A stretch of 64,000 bases of DNA. It comes from Chondrus crispus (lineage: Eukaryota > Rhodophyta > Florideophyceae > Gigartinales > Gigartinaceae). A program made the position numbers and the translations under genes. A model generated the notes under the pieces. That model made no database searches. It was not told the DNA's origin and saw only the letters and a program-made list of their open reading frames with translations. This document shows positions 45,901 through 55,924 of the stretch, piece after piece; within the stretch, counting starts at the first letter, position 1; each line of letters starts with the position of its first letter. The stretch is from contig NW_005179265.1 in NCBI RefSeq assembly GCF_000350225.1, positions 121,917 through 185,916 of the forward strand, in the 5' to 3' direction.

Positions 45901-47050
45901 TTCAAATGACACTTGCAAACCCTTTGAAACGATTTGGCTAACAGACAGTAGCGAGTATCCGAAATCAGGGACATGCAAAACGTTTGACAATTTGCAAGGA
46001 TGGGGACTACCGTTGACGTTCAACATGAATTCTACCTCGCCGCGACCAGCGACATTAGCTCTAGCCTTCGTGCCCATCTCGACTGATCCAGATTGCATCT
46101 GTTCATACGTAACGAACAAAGAGCGATCAAACGTAATGTGAGCGCTGCAACCGGAATCGACAAGCCATGACCTTGCGTTTGCAGCCCTTTTTTTCTGGAG
46201 TGGAAGTCGAAAGCAAGCAAATAAAGTCACTCTCCGCAAAGGCACCAGTAGAATTGTCATCTCGAGAAACGAATGCACTTGGCTTTAAGCCAGTGTTGCG
46301 TGACCAAAACCCATCTGGCGGTGCAGGTCGGCGCCCATTCACGTTCTTGCCCCAGCAACGCGCTGCAGTATGCCCATGTCTATTGCAATTCGTACATTTC
46401 ATATCGCGTCGAATAGGCATACGATTGACAAGTGCAGGTACATGTGGTGATGAAGCAGAAGCGGTCTTCATGCTTTCTCGTTGCTCTTCTTGCAGCAGAC
46501 GACTCTTCACAAACTCGAGTCCAAACACTTTATCTTCATTGCCAAGTGCGTCAAGAGCAACAATCAAGTTATGGAATCGTGGAGGCAAGCCATTCAACAC
46601 AGCCATTGCAATTTCTTTATCGTCAATCTCAACACTCATTGACTGCAATCTGGCAGCAAGTTGCTTCACACGATTGATGAACACGAGCACTTTCTCGGAT
46701 GGGAGCATGGATACAGTGTAAAAGTCGCGACGGGCGGCAAGTTTGTTGAGCAAAGTATGACGCTCAAACACATTCAGAATTGCTTCCCATGTCTCTTTCG
46801 CACTGCTACACCCTCGCACATGTTGCAAGTAGTCATCAGAAAGCGTGAGTCCGATGACTGCCTTTGCTTTTGCGTCACCACGGATCCATTTTCTCCGGTC
46901 ATCTGAGGTCGCATTCTCCCGTATATCATCAAAAACGTATTGATCGACATCTCGGAGAGCAAGCAGTAGCTGGATTTTCTGCTTCCAGATGTAAAAGTTA
47001 GATGCGGTGAGCTTCTCGATTCTGACCGATCCAGAGGTTTGGTCATCCAT
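42940..47050 (-). pseudogene. gag-pol: CopB-2 gag-pol with one frameshift in an A run
   Basis: Gag starts MDDQTSGSVRIEKL at 47050 and includes the knuckle CTNCNRHGHTAARC. At about 46190 a run of seven A residues (six in CopB-1) puts gag out of frame with pol. Pol then runs unbroken to 42940: WLVDSGCSAHIT (protease), the HHCC zinc region with CPACVFGK, integrase VHSDVCGPLE, TDRGGEYL and ENGVAERLNRT, an Asp/Glu-rich linker, RT with LYVDDLLLAG, and RNase H with FSDADWAGC and STCEAEYIAL. The RT has YGLKQAHRQWH where Pro is usual, as in CopA. Apart from the single-base insertion it looks intact. Confidence 0.94.
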
Positions 47051-48161
47051 TTCGCCGAATGGAAGTACCCTTCGAGTATACAAGGTCTTCTGTTCCGGGA
47101 TCCCAAGCCGTTAACCGATAGTCAACACAATGGCAAGCCCACCCGTATAAGAAGTTTGTAGCGATTACTCGGAAACGTTCTTGGTGCTTGTTCCCGGCGG
47201 AGTGGAACAAGCGTATTCTTCTTGAAAATGCCTTAGGGCGCTACCCCTGTATGTCGGCCAGTGCGGGTCTTTCGACTGTGAACTAAATCAAACGTGCCAC
47301 GAGTAAGCACAACACTTTGCCTGTAGACGAACCAGGACTTTTGGTCACTACCGCGAACGGTCCCTGCAACCGAAATCGGCTTGTCCAAACTTGATACGGT
47401 ACTACCCCAATGAGGTTTCCCACAACACAAGAATGAAACTGCCTTCGTCGTACTCGTGTGATTTGTTCACAATCACGCCTAGGGTGACCCTCTTCCGTGC
47501 GAACTTAATCAAGGTACGCGACCTTATACACGTATAGTGAGAGGTTCAGTGTTTAGGCACGTATTTTCTTCACCCAGGGGACCGAAGTCGTACCTATAGG
47601 GCTAATACCGAGAGCGTTACCCACACCGCCGACGCACCTCCCGAAGGCAGAGTGCGGATCGACTAGACCAGTACACTGTGATCCTCCCCGAGGATCAGTG
47701 TTTCGTCTCTCGACGATTCTTGGTCGGACCCTCGCTCAAGTCAGATTTCCAATGGCACAAGCCTTTCACCAAGAGCGAGGGTATCGGCAGCTACGACGAT
47801 CACCGGCGTGATCGAAGGGCAGTCTTCTTGGATTGATATGGTACGTTGGCGACTAGGGACTACACCCACAGCTCACACAACGATTGCCAAGACCAAGCTG
47901 CAACAGACACGAAGAAAATCCACCAAGTTGAAACGACAGCAGGTAGACGGAGACGAACGACCAAGATGATAACGACAGCAAGTAGACGGTGATAGAACAA
48001 AACAAACGACGGCAGCGATGAAAACGGCGGCGGAAACGACAGCAGAAACAAAAACGAGAACGACAGCGGAGACCAAAACGAGAACGACAGCAGAAACAAA
48101 CACGAAAACGACAGCAGAAACTGAGAACGAGCACTCACACAGCGGAATAATAACGTTGGAA
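47051..48161 (-). other. CopB-2 leader
   Basis: About 1.1 kb lies between primer site and gag. It holds the pre-gag block, the segment with TACGACTTCGGT, and inverted repeats around 47650-47830 that match those at 58385-58600. A GTCGTT-type pyrimidine tract (minus strand, 47930-48130) adjoins the primer site. I see no zinc-finger ORF like that of CopA. Confidence 0.7.
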
Positions 48162-48175
48162 CTGGGCCCATAACC
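48162..48175 (-). promoter_or_regulatory. CopB-2 primer-binding site
   Basis: GGTTATGGGCCCAG on the minus strand, directly after the CAGTA end of the residual 5' LTR. It matches the initiator tRNA-Met anticodon arm. Confidence 0.85.
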
Positions 48176-48282
48176 TACTGTTAAAATCGAGGTCTGAAAA
48201 ATTTGCCGCAAAAATTCGTTAACCACTAGGCCACAGGCGCTGGCTTCTTGGGGTCCCCTTGGGCGCGCCCACTATTTCAACA
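48176..48282 (-). repeat. CopB-2 anomalous 5' LTR (107 bp) with a tRNA/SINE-like core
   Basis: In element direction it starts TGTTGAAATAGTGGGCGC and ends GATTTTAACAGTA. Only the terminal five or so bases match the CopB LTR. The core contains TGGCCTAGTGG, a perfect fit to the pol III A-box, within GCCTGTGGCCTAGTGGTTAA, a tRNA-like 5' half. About 37 bases on is CCTCGATTT, a weak B-box. I infer a tRNA or tRNA-derived SINE sequence that replaced the LTR interior. It could instead be unrelated filler DNA. Confidence 0.55.
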
Positions 48283-48313
48283 TCTTTCCCTTGCCCCTCC
48301 GAACCTACCATTA

Positions 48314-48327
48314 GGTTATGGGCCCAG
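48314..48327 (+). promoter_or_regulatory. CopA-4 primer-binding site
   Basis: GGTTATGGGCCCAG directly follows the end of the split CopA-4 LTR, showing that the LTR is the 5' one and that the element interior starts here. Confidence 0.88.
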
Positions 48328-48690
48328 TCCCTCGCTGTCGTTTCACTGCATGAGTCTGTCGTTCTCGTTCCGTTGTTTCTGCCGTCGTTGTCGCTGTCGT
48401 TTTCGCTGCCGTTTCTCGTCGTTCTTTCCGCTGGTCTTCTCGCTGTCGTTGTCGCTCTCGTTCTTGCCGTCGTTCTTGGTTTTGGTTTTCGCTGCTGCTG
48501 TCGTTCTTGCTCTCTTGTCTGAATTGGTTTTGGTCATCGCCCCCGCTGTCTTCGTTGTCTTCGTTCTTGGTTTGGCTTTTGTTCTTGCTGTGGTTCTTGC
48601 TGCTGTCTCTGTTTTTGGTCTTCGTCTTCGTTTCCGCTCCCGCTACCGCCGTCGTCGTCAATCTCGCATTTGGGTTTTCTTCGTTCTCTC

Positions 48691-49191
48691 ATGCAAAGTA
48701 AGTTTTGAGTTTCTTTCCATTTCCTACACATCTAAGTGATTGTCTTTGCACGTTTTGGTGGTTCTTAAGAGCAATAATTCCAAAATCTGTTACTGACGAT
48801 TATCTTCATATTCCTTATTGTGAATACCTGTTTTTACGGGGTTGTGTTAGATCTGGAATTAGTACCGGTGCGCTCTGCGCCTGGGAAGCTGGTCACCGGT
48901 CGAACGGTTCGGACATCGTAGGTCGTATCCGTTGAGGTGCTCGAGCCTGAGGATCAACCTTCACCTCGGCTCGCGCTTCCGGGTCCGTCCTCGAGTTGCG
49001 CACCTTATAGGATTCCTCGTATTCCGCGTTCTGTTCCCGCACCAATAAAGAGAACTACGCATCGACTTTCTGCTCGGAAAGCGGCTGTTCTCGCGGATAA
49101 AGAGTTTAAGCGTGAGCGCAAGAGAAATCGTAAGGTGTGCCCGCAGTATAAGCGGTATTGTAAAGTGTGCGGCGTTAGTGGCAATAGTGCG
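48691..49191 (+). pseudogene. CopA-4 two-zinc-finger gene, cut by CopB-3
   Basis: It has the same structure as the CopA-3 copy: ATGCAAA at 48691-48697, intron 48698-48850 (GTAAGT...TTAG), exon 2 from 48851. The TAG at 48919-48921 is shared with CopA-3. The coding sequence ends inside the first finger (CKVCGVSGNSA) at 49191, where the CopB-3 LTR is inserted. The second finger and gag-pol of CopA-4 are not in the window. Confidence 0.7.
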
Positions 49192-49310
49192 TGTTGTAAT
49201 TCTACGACCACATGCTGATATGCATGACACACAACGACAGGTATGACACGTGTAAAAGCACAAACACTCCGCGTGACGAGCTGAGCAAGTTTCATTTTCA
49301 ACGTGTAGAC

Positions 49311-50573
49311 TAATGGTAGGTTCGGAGGGGCAAGGGAAAGAAGGAAGGCAGGTTGATGTGTGTGAGTGAAGGAGTTGGTGCCGAGGTTTACTTTGAAGCC
49401 CTTTTCCTGCGATACTTATACACTTCGAGTGCTACACTATCGCTCTACTCCGACTCCCAGTAAACCATACTCTACTATGCGCGACCAAGCGCGGTCCTCT
49501 TGTGGCCCGACCATACTGTTCGATTTCCACCTTACGAATCGATTCGTAACTATTAGCTCACAACTATTTCTACACATTCCAAATGACTGTAAACCATGGC
49601 CCTATGCATGCAACTGTTTCACACCTTACTAATCTGCATCCAGTCATGCCAGACTTCATTGTTGTGCAACGAACAACTTGGCACTTGTCTATTTCCAACA
49701 ACGCAAACGTCTTTCATATCACAATCGCCATACGTATCCTGGTTTCTCACCTTACTAATTTCGCCAAGCACTGTCAGATAATTATGGCAAGTTATAACAA
49801 TGTGCATCCAGACTTTCTACACAACTCACATGAGAATACATGTAAATCACACGAGTACTGTCATGAACTTGCATCCAACGGCGCACCATGACGAGAGCAC
49901 AGTGCAACGGCGCGTGCTCACGCAAGACTCGCATACAGCGTGACGCGTACACAGAATAATCGCACAACTGTATTCCTCTCGCGAGAAGTACTTGTTGTAC
50001 TTTTGATTCACATGTACTGTACTCGGACACGCGCAGGATCGCAAACAGTCTGACACTGTAAAACTGTAAACCCTCATGTGCATACACCTGGATGCGTGTA
50101 CATGTGTACGTACACGAATCCACCTGGCAACGTGTACATGTATACACGGCATACATGTGTCCCGCCCGGGGGCCCCATGCAATTACCCATTACAATCATG
50201 GCAAACCACTTGAAACCCCCAAAACAACGTAATTATGGTATATACAGGCCATTTAAAGTACATCACAAGGCCAATGACGCACACGTGGACAACACTCGAC
50301 CAATAGATTTGCAGCATTAGACCTGAGGGCCAATAGAATTGCAGTATTTCCTGTGTAGTCTATAGTGCTACGGGCCAAGGTTCCACTTGGCAAAACTATG
50401 CAAATTTGCATGACCCTCCGAAAGGCCACTTTCGTCCCCGGAACCCCAAAATCCGGGATTTTACACGTGTCATGTCGTGATATGGGTAAGAGCGCCCGGA
50501 CCGTGCAGTCATGTACACGTGTCACTCGATTTTGACCTTTTCAGATAACAGCATGTGGTCGCACATTTCAATA
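49311..50573 (-). repeat. CopA-5 3' LTR (1263 bp)
   Basis: On the plus strand it runs TAATGGTAGG to CATTTCAATA. One A is missing from the TTGAAAA run, as in the partner LTR. It is preceded in element direction by the tract GAGGGGAGG, directly after the pol stop. Confidence 0.95.
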
Positions 50574-50584
50574 CCTCCCCTCGA

Positions 50585-53500
50585 TCACATGCTTTGGGCA
50601 GCTTTGCACTCGGAAAGCCCAACCATGCCCACGAACTTTTCAAATAGCACGCGACCAAGTGGTTTGGTCAGCATATCGGCTGGCATTTCTGTTGTCGGAC
50701 AATGGTACAATGTGACCAGTTTTCGCTGCACCGCATCTCGAACAAAATGATACGTAATATCAATGTGCTTGTTCCGACGATTTGTAGATTCGTTCTGAGC
50801 AAACGCAATCGTACCAGCGTTGTCACATCCAACGCGAATTGTTGGATCCGAATTCGCACCAAGTACATCGGCATGGAAGCGTCGAAGCCACGCGGCCTCT
50901 TTGCATGCTTCACTGAGTGCGATGTATTCTGCCTCACAAGTAGACTTTGCAACTACTGTTTGTTTCCGGGAAGCCCAACTGATAGGCCCATCACAAAGCT
51001 TGAACACGTACCCACTCGTTGATTTCCGTGATTCAAGGCATCCACCCCAATCTGCGTCGCTATACCCATGAAGTTCCGTACCAAGATCATCTTTACCAAA
51101 CACTATTCCAAGATGCTGGGACCCACGCAAGTATCTCAAAACACGTTTCACACCTGTCCAATGCGAATCGTGAGGGTCGGCACAGTGTTGAGATAACTTT
51201 CCAATGGCATACGCAATATCGGGGCGGGTCCCGACCATTAGGAACATTAGACATCCAATGGCCTGACGATATGGTTCAAAGCATGGGTTGTCATCAGTGC
51301 CAGTTTCGGCCACTTGCATTGTGACATGTCGAGACTGTTCCATCGGAGTAACGCAAGGATTGCATGCCGACATTTTGAACCGTTTCAGTACTGCTTGGGC
51401 ATACTTCGACTGCGTGACGGTCAGGACGTGTTTAGAACGTATACGGTCGATCTCTAGACCAATACAAGTCTTCGCTTCGCCAAGGTCTTTCATATCGAAT
51501 CGTTTGTTGAGTTCATTTTTCATCCATAATATGGCCTCCAAGTCACTTCCAGCTAGCAGCAGATCGTCCACGTACAACGCGATAATCATGATGACATTGC
51601 CTTGACGTCGAATGTAAAGACATGGGTCGCTGCGTGTAGTGTTGAAACCAAGTTCAGTGATCAGAAACTCATCGATCTTACTATGCCATTGGCGATGGGC
51701 TTGCTTAAGACCATAGATTGCTTTCAAAAGTTTACACACCGAATCAGGTTTGACTTTGTCGATGCATCCTTCAGGTTGCTCCATGTAGATTTCTTCTTGA
51801 AGGTCACCGTTGAGGAAGGCAGTCACCACGTCCATCTGATGCAGCTCAAGGTCAAAGTGCGCAACCAGTGCCAGCAGCAGACGGATAGTTGTGAACTTGA
51901 TGACAGGGGCGAAAGTTTCAGTGTAATCGATGCCTTCTACTTGTTGAAAGCCTCGTGCCACAAGACGTCCCTTTGCAGTTTCGACCAATTTTCCGGACTC
52001 GTCAGGAAGTTGCTTCACTCCGAAAACCCACCTGGACGTCAGGATGTTCGATGCTTTAGATCTTGGAACAAGTGTCCATGTTTTGTTTTTGTGTTGTGAA
52101 GCAAGTTCTTTGTCGATGCCCTTCTGCCAGAAGCGAGCTTTTGGAGAATCCATAGCTTGCTTGTACGAGTTTGGGATTTCCGTTATCACATGGGCGTGGC
52201 TAAGGAGTCCAGCAGTCACCAAAGCTGCTGCCCACCACGCCCCAGGCGTTTTGCGAACGCGAGTGGACCGACGGAGATTAGTTGGCGGATCAATCGTTTC
52301 TTCCTCAACTACCTGTTGCTCAACTGTTTCGGTAGTTTCGTCCTCCCCTGCAGTTGGGGAGGAGTTGGAGGATTCATCAGAGTCTTGTTGTTCATCCGGC
52401 GATGATGCTTCTGATGCCACTGCATCATTTTCTGCAACTTCCTCATCGATGTTCAAGTTGATTGTGTCATCATCAGTTGTAGCCTCCTCGTTTGTATCCA
52501 TCGGTTCACCAGATTTGCCTCCCGTGGACTCGTCAAAAGTAACATCTCTGGATACGATCACTTTGTGCAAATCACCATCCCACAACTTGTAAGCTTTCGT
52601 ATTTTCAGCATACCCTAGAAACATTGCCTCCTTTGCACGGGCGTCAAGTTTCTGGATGTTGTGTTTTGGTAATGTATACCAACACTTTGAACCGAAAACA
52701 CGCAAATGACCAACATTTGGCACAGATTTCATCCATAAGTGGTAGGGGGTCATCTTGGGGGGAATGGCACGTGACGTGACTCGATTTCGAACGTACACTG
52801 CATTGGCAAGTGCTTCTGCCCAGAACCCCTTTGTAACTTTCTTGTGCGCTAGCATGGAGCGCACCAAGTTTACCAAAGTTCTGTTCAGTCGTTCGGCGAC
52901 GCCATTTTGCTCCGGTGTGTACGCGGTCGTCATTTGATGCTGAGTACCATTTGCAATCAGAAAAGACTTAAACTCCGTGGACAGATACTCACCACCTCGA
53001 TCGGTGCGAAGCACTTTGATCTTGCGACCAGTGTGAGTGTGAGCAAGTTGTGCAAACATTTTGTATCGTTCAAATGCTTCTGATTTATGGTGCATAGGGT
53101 ACACTACTGACCAGTTTGAGTGATCATCTATGAAGGTAATGAAGTACTTGGCACCACCAATGGACTGCACCTCTAAGGGGCCACAAACATCAGAGTGAAC
53201 TAAGTCTAGACAGAAGTATGCCCGCCTCGAGGACCGCTCTTTTGGGATCACAGATCGAGTGGCTTTGCCGTAGACGCACGCAGAACATTTTTCAGAGATG
53301 CAATCATTGTCAGTGTTGTTAATTTTGTTAGCCTCATTACCAAGTAGTTTGACTCCACTTACCACATTGTCACGAATCATCGAAGCAATACCTTGAGAAT
53401 GCACATGTGCAAAGCGCTCATGCCACGTTTGCAGGGTGGCAGCATGTGCAGATCCGATGTCACTGACGATGTCGAGAACGTAAAGTTCTCCAACCAATGT

Positions 53501-54703
53501 CGCAGTCGCCACTACAGTTGAGCCTCGTCTGATCATGCATTTTCCATTTTCGAACCCAACTTTTAGTCCAAGTTCAGTCATTCGACTGACCGAGAGCAGA
53601 GAGAACGCAAAGTCCGGAACGTGCAATACATCCGTCAACTTGCACGGTTCGATGCGGCCATTCACATTTAACTTCAAGTGAACGTCACCACGGCCGGCAA
53701 CCTTTGCACTAGCCTTGGTTCCCATCTGAACAGAGGCGGATTCAAGTGGCTCATACGTTGCAAACAGAGATCGGTCATATGTAATATGAGCTGTACAAGC
53801 TGAATCTACGAGCCACGAAGGCAACATCTCCATATCGTTCGTGTGCGAAGCTTTGGACATCAGACATGTGAAGTCGACGCTGTTTACAACCATGTCGGGA
53901 TCAGGTTTCTGTGTGACAAATGCAGATTGTTTCCGCTGAGACATACGCGGTTTATATCCGCTAGGAGGAGCCGGGCGACGCCCATTCAAATCTTTTCCCC
54001 AGCAGCGGGTTGCCGTATGGCCTGTATGACCGCAGTTCGTGCATTTGTAATCGTTTATGTCCCGATTGTTCGGGGCACGATTAACCAGAGCCGATGTCTG
54101 TGAGGAGCTAGACTTCATGTTTGCTCGTTGCTCTTCCTGCAGCAGACGACTTTTCACAAAGTCCAAACTGAATATCTTTTCCTCATTACCGAGAGCATCA
54201 AGTGCAACGATGAGAGCCTCGAAACGGGCAGGCAGACCGTTGAGCACTGCCATGGCCATCTCCTTGTCATCGATGTTTACGCTCATTGACTTGAGGATGG
54301 CTGCCAGCTGCTTGACACGATTGATGTATGCAAGCACCTTTTCACCGGAAAGCATCTTCACAGTGTAGAACTCACGACGTGCAGCTAGTTTGTTCAGCAA
54401 AGTGTGCCTCTCAAACACGTTGACAATAGCTTCCCACATCTCATGAGCAGTATCAACATCACGTACATGCTCAAGATGCTCATCTGATAGGGAGAGACCA
54501 ATCAGTGCTTTAGCTTTACTGTCACCCCTGATCCACTTCTTACGCTCTTCCGCGCGTTCCTCACTTGGAACTCTTCCCTCAACGATGTATTGGTCAACAT
54601 CACGTAGAGCAAGCAGAAGTTGTATTTTCTGCTTCCACACGTAGAAGTTGGAGTCCGTCAGTTTGTCGATTCTGATGGATCCTCCTCCTCCTTGATCTTC
54701 CAT
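50585..54703 (-). CDS. gag-pol: CopA-5 gag-pol polyprotein, intact
   Basis: One uninterrupted frame of 1372 codons encodes all proteins for particle formation, reverse transcription and integration. I chose ATG 54703 (MEDQGGGGS) because it matches the starts of the other copies; an upstream in-frame ATG adds seven residues. Gag is about residues 10-200, then the CCHC knuckle C221, C224, H229, C234. The protease active site is VDSAC at D300. Integrase has H428/H433 and C473/C476 for zinc and D505, D568, E604 (exactly 35 residues between the last two) for catalysis. An acidic linker spans about 735-805. RT has YVDD at 1044-1047 and RNase H ends the protein. There is no gag-pol frameshift or stop, as in Drosophila copia, where splicing sets the Gag to Pol ratio. 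RT has QAHRQWH instead of the usual QAPRQW. Confidence 0.97.
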   Translation of the reverse strand: MEDQGGGGSIRIDKLTDSNFYVWKQKIQLLLALRDVDQYIVEGRVPSEERAEERKKWIRGDSKAKALIGLSLSDEHLEHVRDVDTAHEMWEAIVNVFERHTLLNKLAARREFYTVKMLSGEKVLAYINRVKQLAAILKSMSVNIDDKEMAMAVLNGLPARFEALIVALDALGNEEKIFSLDFVKSRLLQEEQRANMKSSSSQTSALVNRAPNNRDINDYKCTNCGHTGHTATRCWGKDLNGRRPAPPSGYKPRMSQRKQSAFVTQKPDPDMVVNSVDFTCLMSKASHTNDMEMLPSWLVDSACTAHITYDRSLFATYEPLESASVQMGTKASAKVAGRGDVHLKLNVNGRIEPCKLTDVLHVPDFAFSLLSVSRMTELGLKVGFENGKCMIRRGSTVVATATLVGELYVLDIVSDIGSAHAATLQTWHERFAHVHSQGIASMIRDNVVSGVKLLGNEANKINNTDNDCISEKCSACVYGKATRSVIPKERSSRRAYFCLDLVHSDVCGPLEVQSIGGAKYFITFIDDHSNWSVVYPMHHKSEAFERYKMFAQLAHTHTGRKIKVLRTDRGGEYLSTEFKSFLIANGTQHQMTTAYTPEQNGVAERLNRTLVNLVRSMLAHKKVTKGFWAEALANAVYVRNRVTSRAIPPKMTPYHLWMKSVPNVGHLRVFGSKCWYTLPKHNIQKLDARAKEAMFLGYAENTKAYKLWDGDLHKVIVSRDVTFDESTGGKSGEPMDTNEEATTDDDTINLNIDEEVAENDAVASEASSPDEQQDSDESSNSSPTAGEDETTETVEQQVVEEETIDPPTNLRRSTRVRKTPGAWWAAALVTAGLLSHAHVITEIPNSYKQAMDSPKARFWQKGIDKELASQHKNKTWTLVPRSKASNILTSRWVFGVKQLPDESGKLVETAKGRLVARGFQQVEGIDYTETFAPVIKFTTIRLLLALVAHFDLELHQMDVVTAFLNGDLQEEIYMEQPEGCIDKVKPDSVCKLLKAIYGLKQAHRQWHSKIDEFLITELGFNTTRSDPCLYIRRQGNVIMIIALYVDDLLLAGSDLEAILWMKNELNKRFDMKDLGEAKTCIGLEIDRIRSKHVLTVTQSKYAQAVLKRFKMSACNPCVTPMEQSRHVTMQVAETGTDDNPCFEPYRQAIGCLMFLMVGTRPDIAYAIGKLSQHCADPHDSHWTGVKRVLRYLRGSQHLGIVFGKDDLGTELHGYSDADWGGCLESRKSTSGYVFKLCDGPISWASRKQTVVAKSTCEAEYIALSEACKEAAWLRRFHADVLGANSDPTIRVGCDNAGTIAFAQNESTNRRNKHIDITYHFVRDAVQRKLVTLYHCPTTEMPADMLTKPLGRVLFEKFVGMVGLSECKAAQSM

Positions 54704-54875
54704 TTTAGTGCAAATAAACTTCAAGTATTCGAAAATCCGTTCGGGGATCCCAAGCCGTTAACCGATAGTCAACACAATGGCAAGCCCACCCGTCTAAGAA
54801 GTTCGATATGATTACTATGAAGTTGCACTAGGAGAAATTTGCGAACAGATATGTGAATTTATTTGGAAGAAATCC

Positions 54876-55547
54876 CTAACTATTCTGTTCACAAACTACC
54901 TTTAAGTGTGCGGCACCGTTCTCGTGGCACTTCAGGTGCCCGTGAGACTCAAAGACGCGATTGCAAGGGATACAACGCGGAGTCTCCTTAGCGTTGGCAA
55001 CTTGAATGCGATGAGACCTAGACTGAATGTGGTCGTAAAAGGCCTTCGCACTATTGCCACTAACGCCGCACACTTTACAATACCGCTTATACCGCGGGCA
55101 CACCTTACGATTCCTCTTGCGCTCACGCTTAAACTCTTTATCCGCGAGAACAGCCGCTTTCCGAGCAGAAAGTCGATGCGTAGTTCTCTTTATTGGTGCG
55201 GGAACAGAGCGCGGAATACGAGGAATCCTATATGGTGCGCAACTCGAGGACGGACCCGGAAGCGCGAGCCGAGGTGAAGGTTGATCCTCAGGCTCAAGCA
55301 CCTCAACGGATACGACCTCCGATGTCCGAACCGTTCGACCGGTGACCAGCTTCCCAGACGCAGAGCGCACCGGTACTAATTCCAGATCTAACACAACCCC
55401 GTAAAAACAGGTATTCACAATAAGGAATATGAAGATAATCGTCAGTAACAGATTTTGGAATTATTGCTCTTAAGAACCACCAAAACGTGCAAAGACAATC
55501 ACTTAGATGTGTAGGAAATGGAAAGAAACTCAAAACTTACTTTGCAT
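54876..55547 (-). CDS. CopA-5 accessory protein with two U1-type zinc fingers (spliced)
   Basis: Model: exon 1 is 55547-55541 (ATGCAAA), the intron 55540-55388 (153 nt, GTAAGT to TTAG), exon 2 55387-54876. The product is 172 residues, starting MQNLELVPVRSA. After a Pro-rich stretch (about 45-80) comes a Lys/Arg-rich segment (KEFKRERKRNRK) like a nuclear signal. Finger 1 is CKVCGVSG...FYDHIQSRSH and finger 2 CIPCNRVF...CHENGAAH, both C-x2-C-x12-H-x5-H. This spacing marks U1-C/matrin/JAZ fingers, many of which bind RNA. Without splicing exon 2 has no ATG. It lies between primer site and gag, an uncommon place for an extra copia gene. A role in RNA packaging, export or splicing control is inference. 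Confidence 0.7.
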
Positions 55548-55910
55548 GAGAGAACGAAGAAAAACCAAATGCGAGATTGACGACGACGGCGGTAGCGGGA
55601 GCGGAAACGAAGACGAAGACCAAAGACAGAGACAGCAGCAAGAACCACAGCAAGAACAAAAGCCAAACCAAGAACGAAGACAACGAAGACAGCGGGGGCG
55701 ATGACCAAAACCAATTCACACAAGAGAGCAAGAACGACAGCAGCAGCGAAAACCAAAACCAAGAACGACGGCAAGAACGAGAGCGACAACGACAGCGAGA
55801 AGACCAGCGGAAAGAACGACGAGAAACGGCAGCGAAAACGACAGCGACAACGACGGCAGAAACAACGGAACGAGAACGACAGACTCATGCAGTGAAACGA
55901 CAGCGAGGGA

Positions 55911-55924
55911 CTGGGCCCATAACC
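55911..55924 (-). promoter_or_regulatory. CopA-5 primer-binding site
   Basis: GGTTATGGGCCCAG on the minus strand, directly downstream of the 5' LTR. It is complementary to the anticodon arm of initiator tRNA-Met. Confidence 0.9.

Larger units (their letters stand above)
41990..48282 (-). mobile_element. CopB-2: full-span CopB element, TCTTT target duplication
   Basis: A 6293-bp minus-strand copia element is inserted in the CopA-4 5' LTR. TCTTT is at 41985-41989 and 48283-48287. It has a normal 939-bp 3' LTR, polypurine tract, pol and gag with one frameshift, a long leader and a primer site. Its 5' end is abnormal: only 107 bp stand where a 939-bp LTR should be, but with the correct first and last five bases. 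It could not transcribe itself from that end as other copies do. Confidence 0.9.

Noticed and set aside
46127-46278. Overlap of CopB-2 gag and pol frames as a programmed +1 frameshift
   Set aside because: CopB-1 has six A residues and reads straight through in one frame; the seventh A in CopB-2 is simply an insertion.
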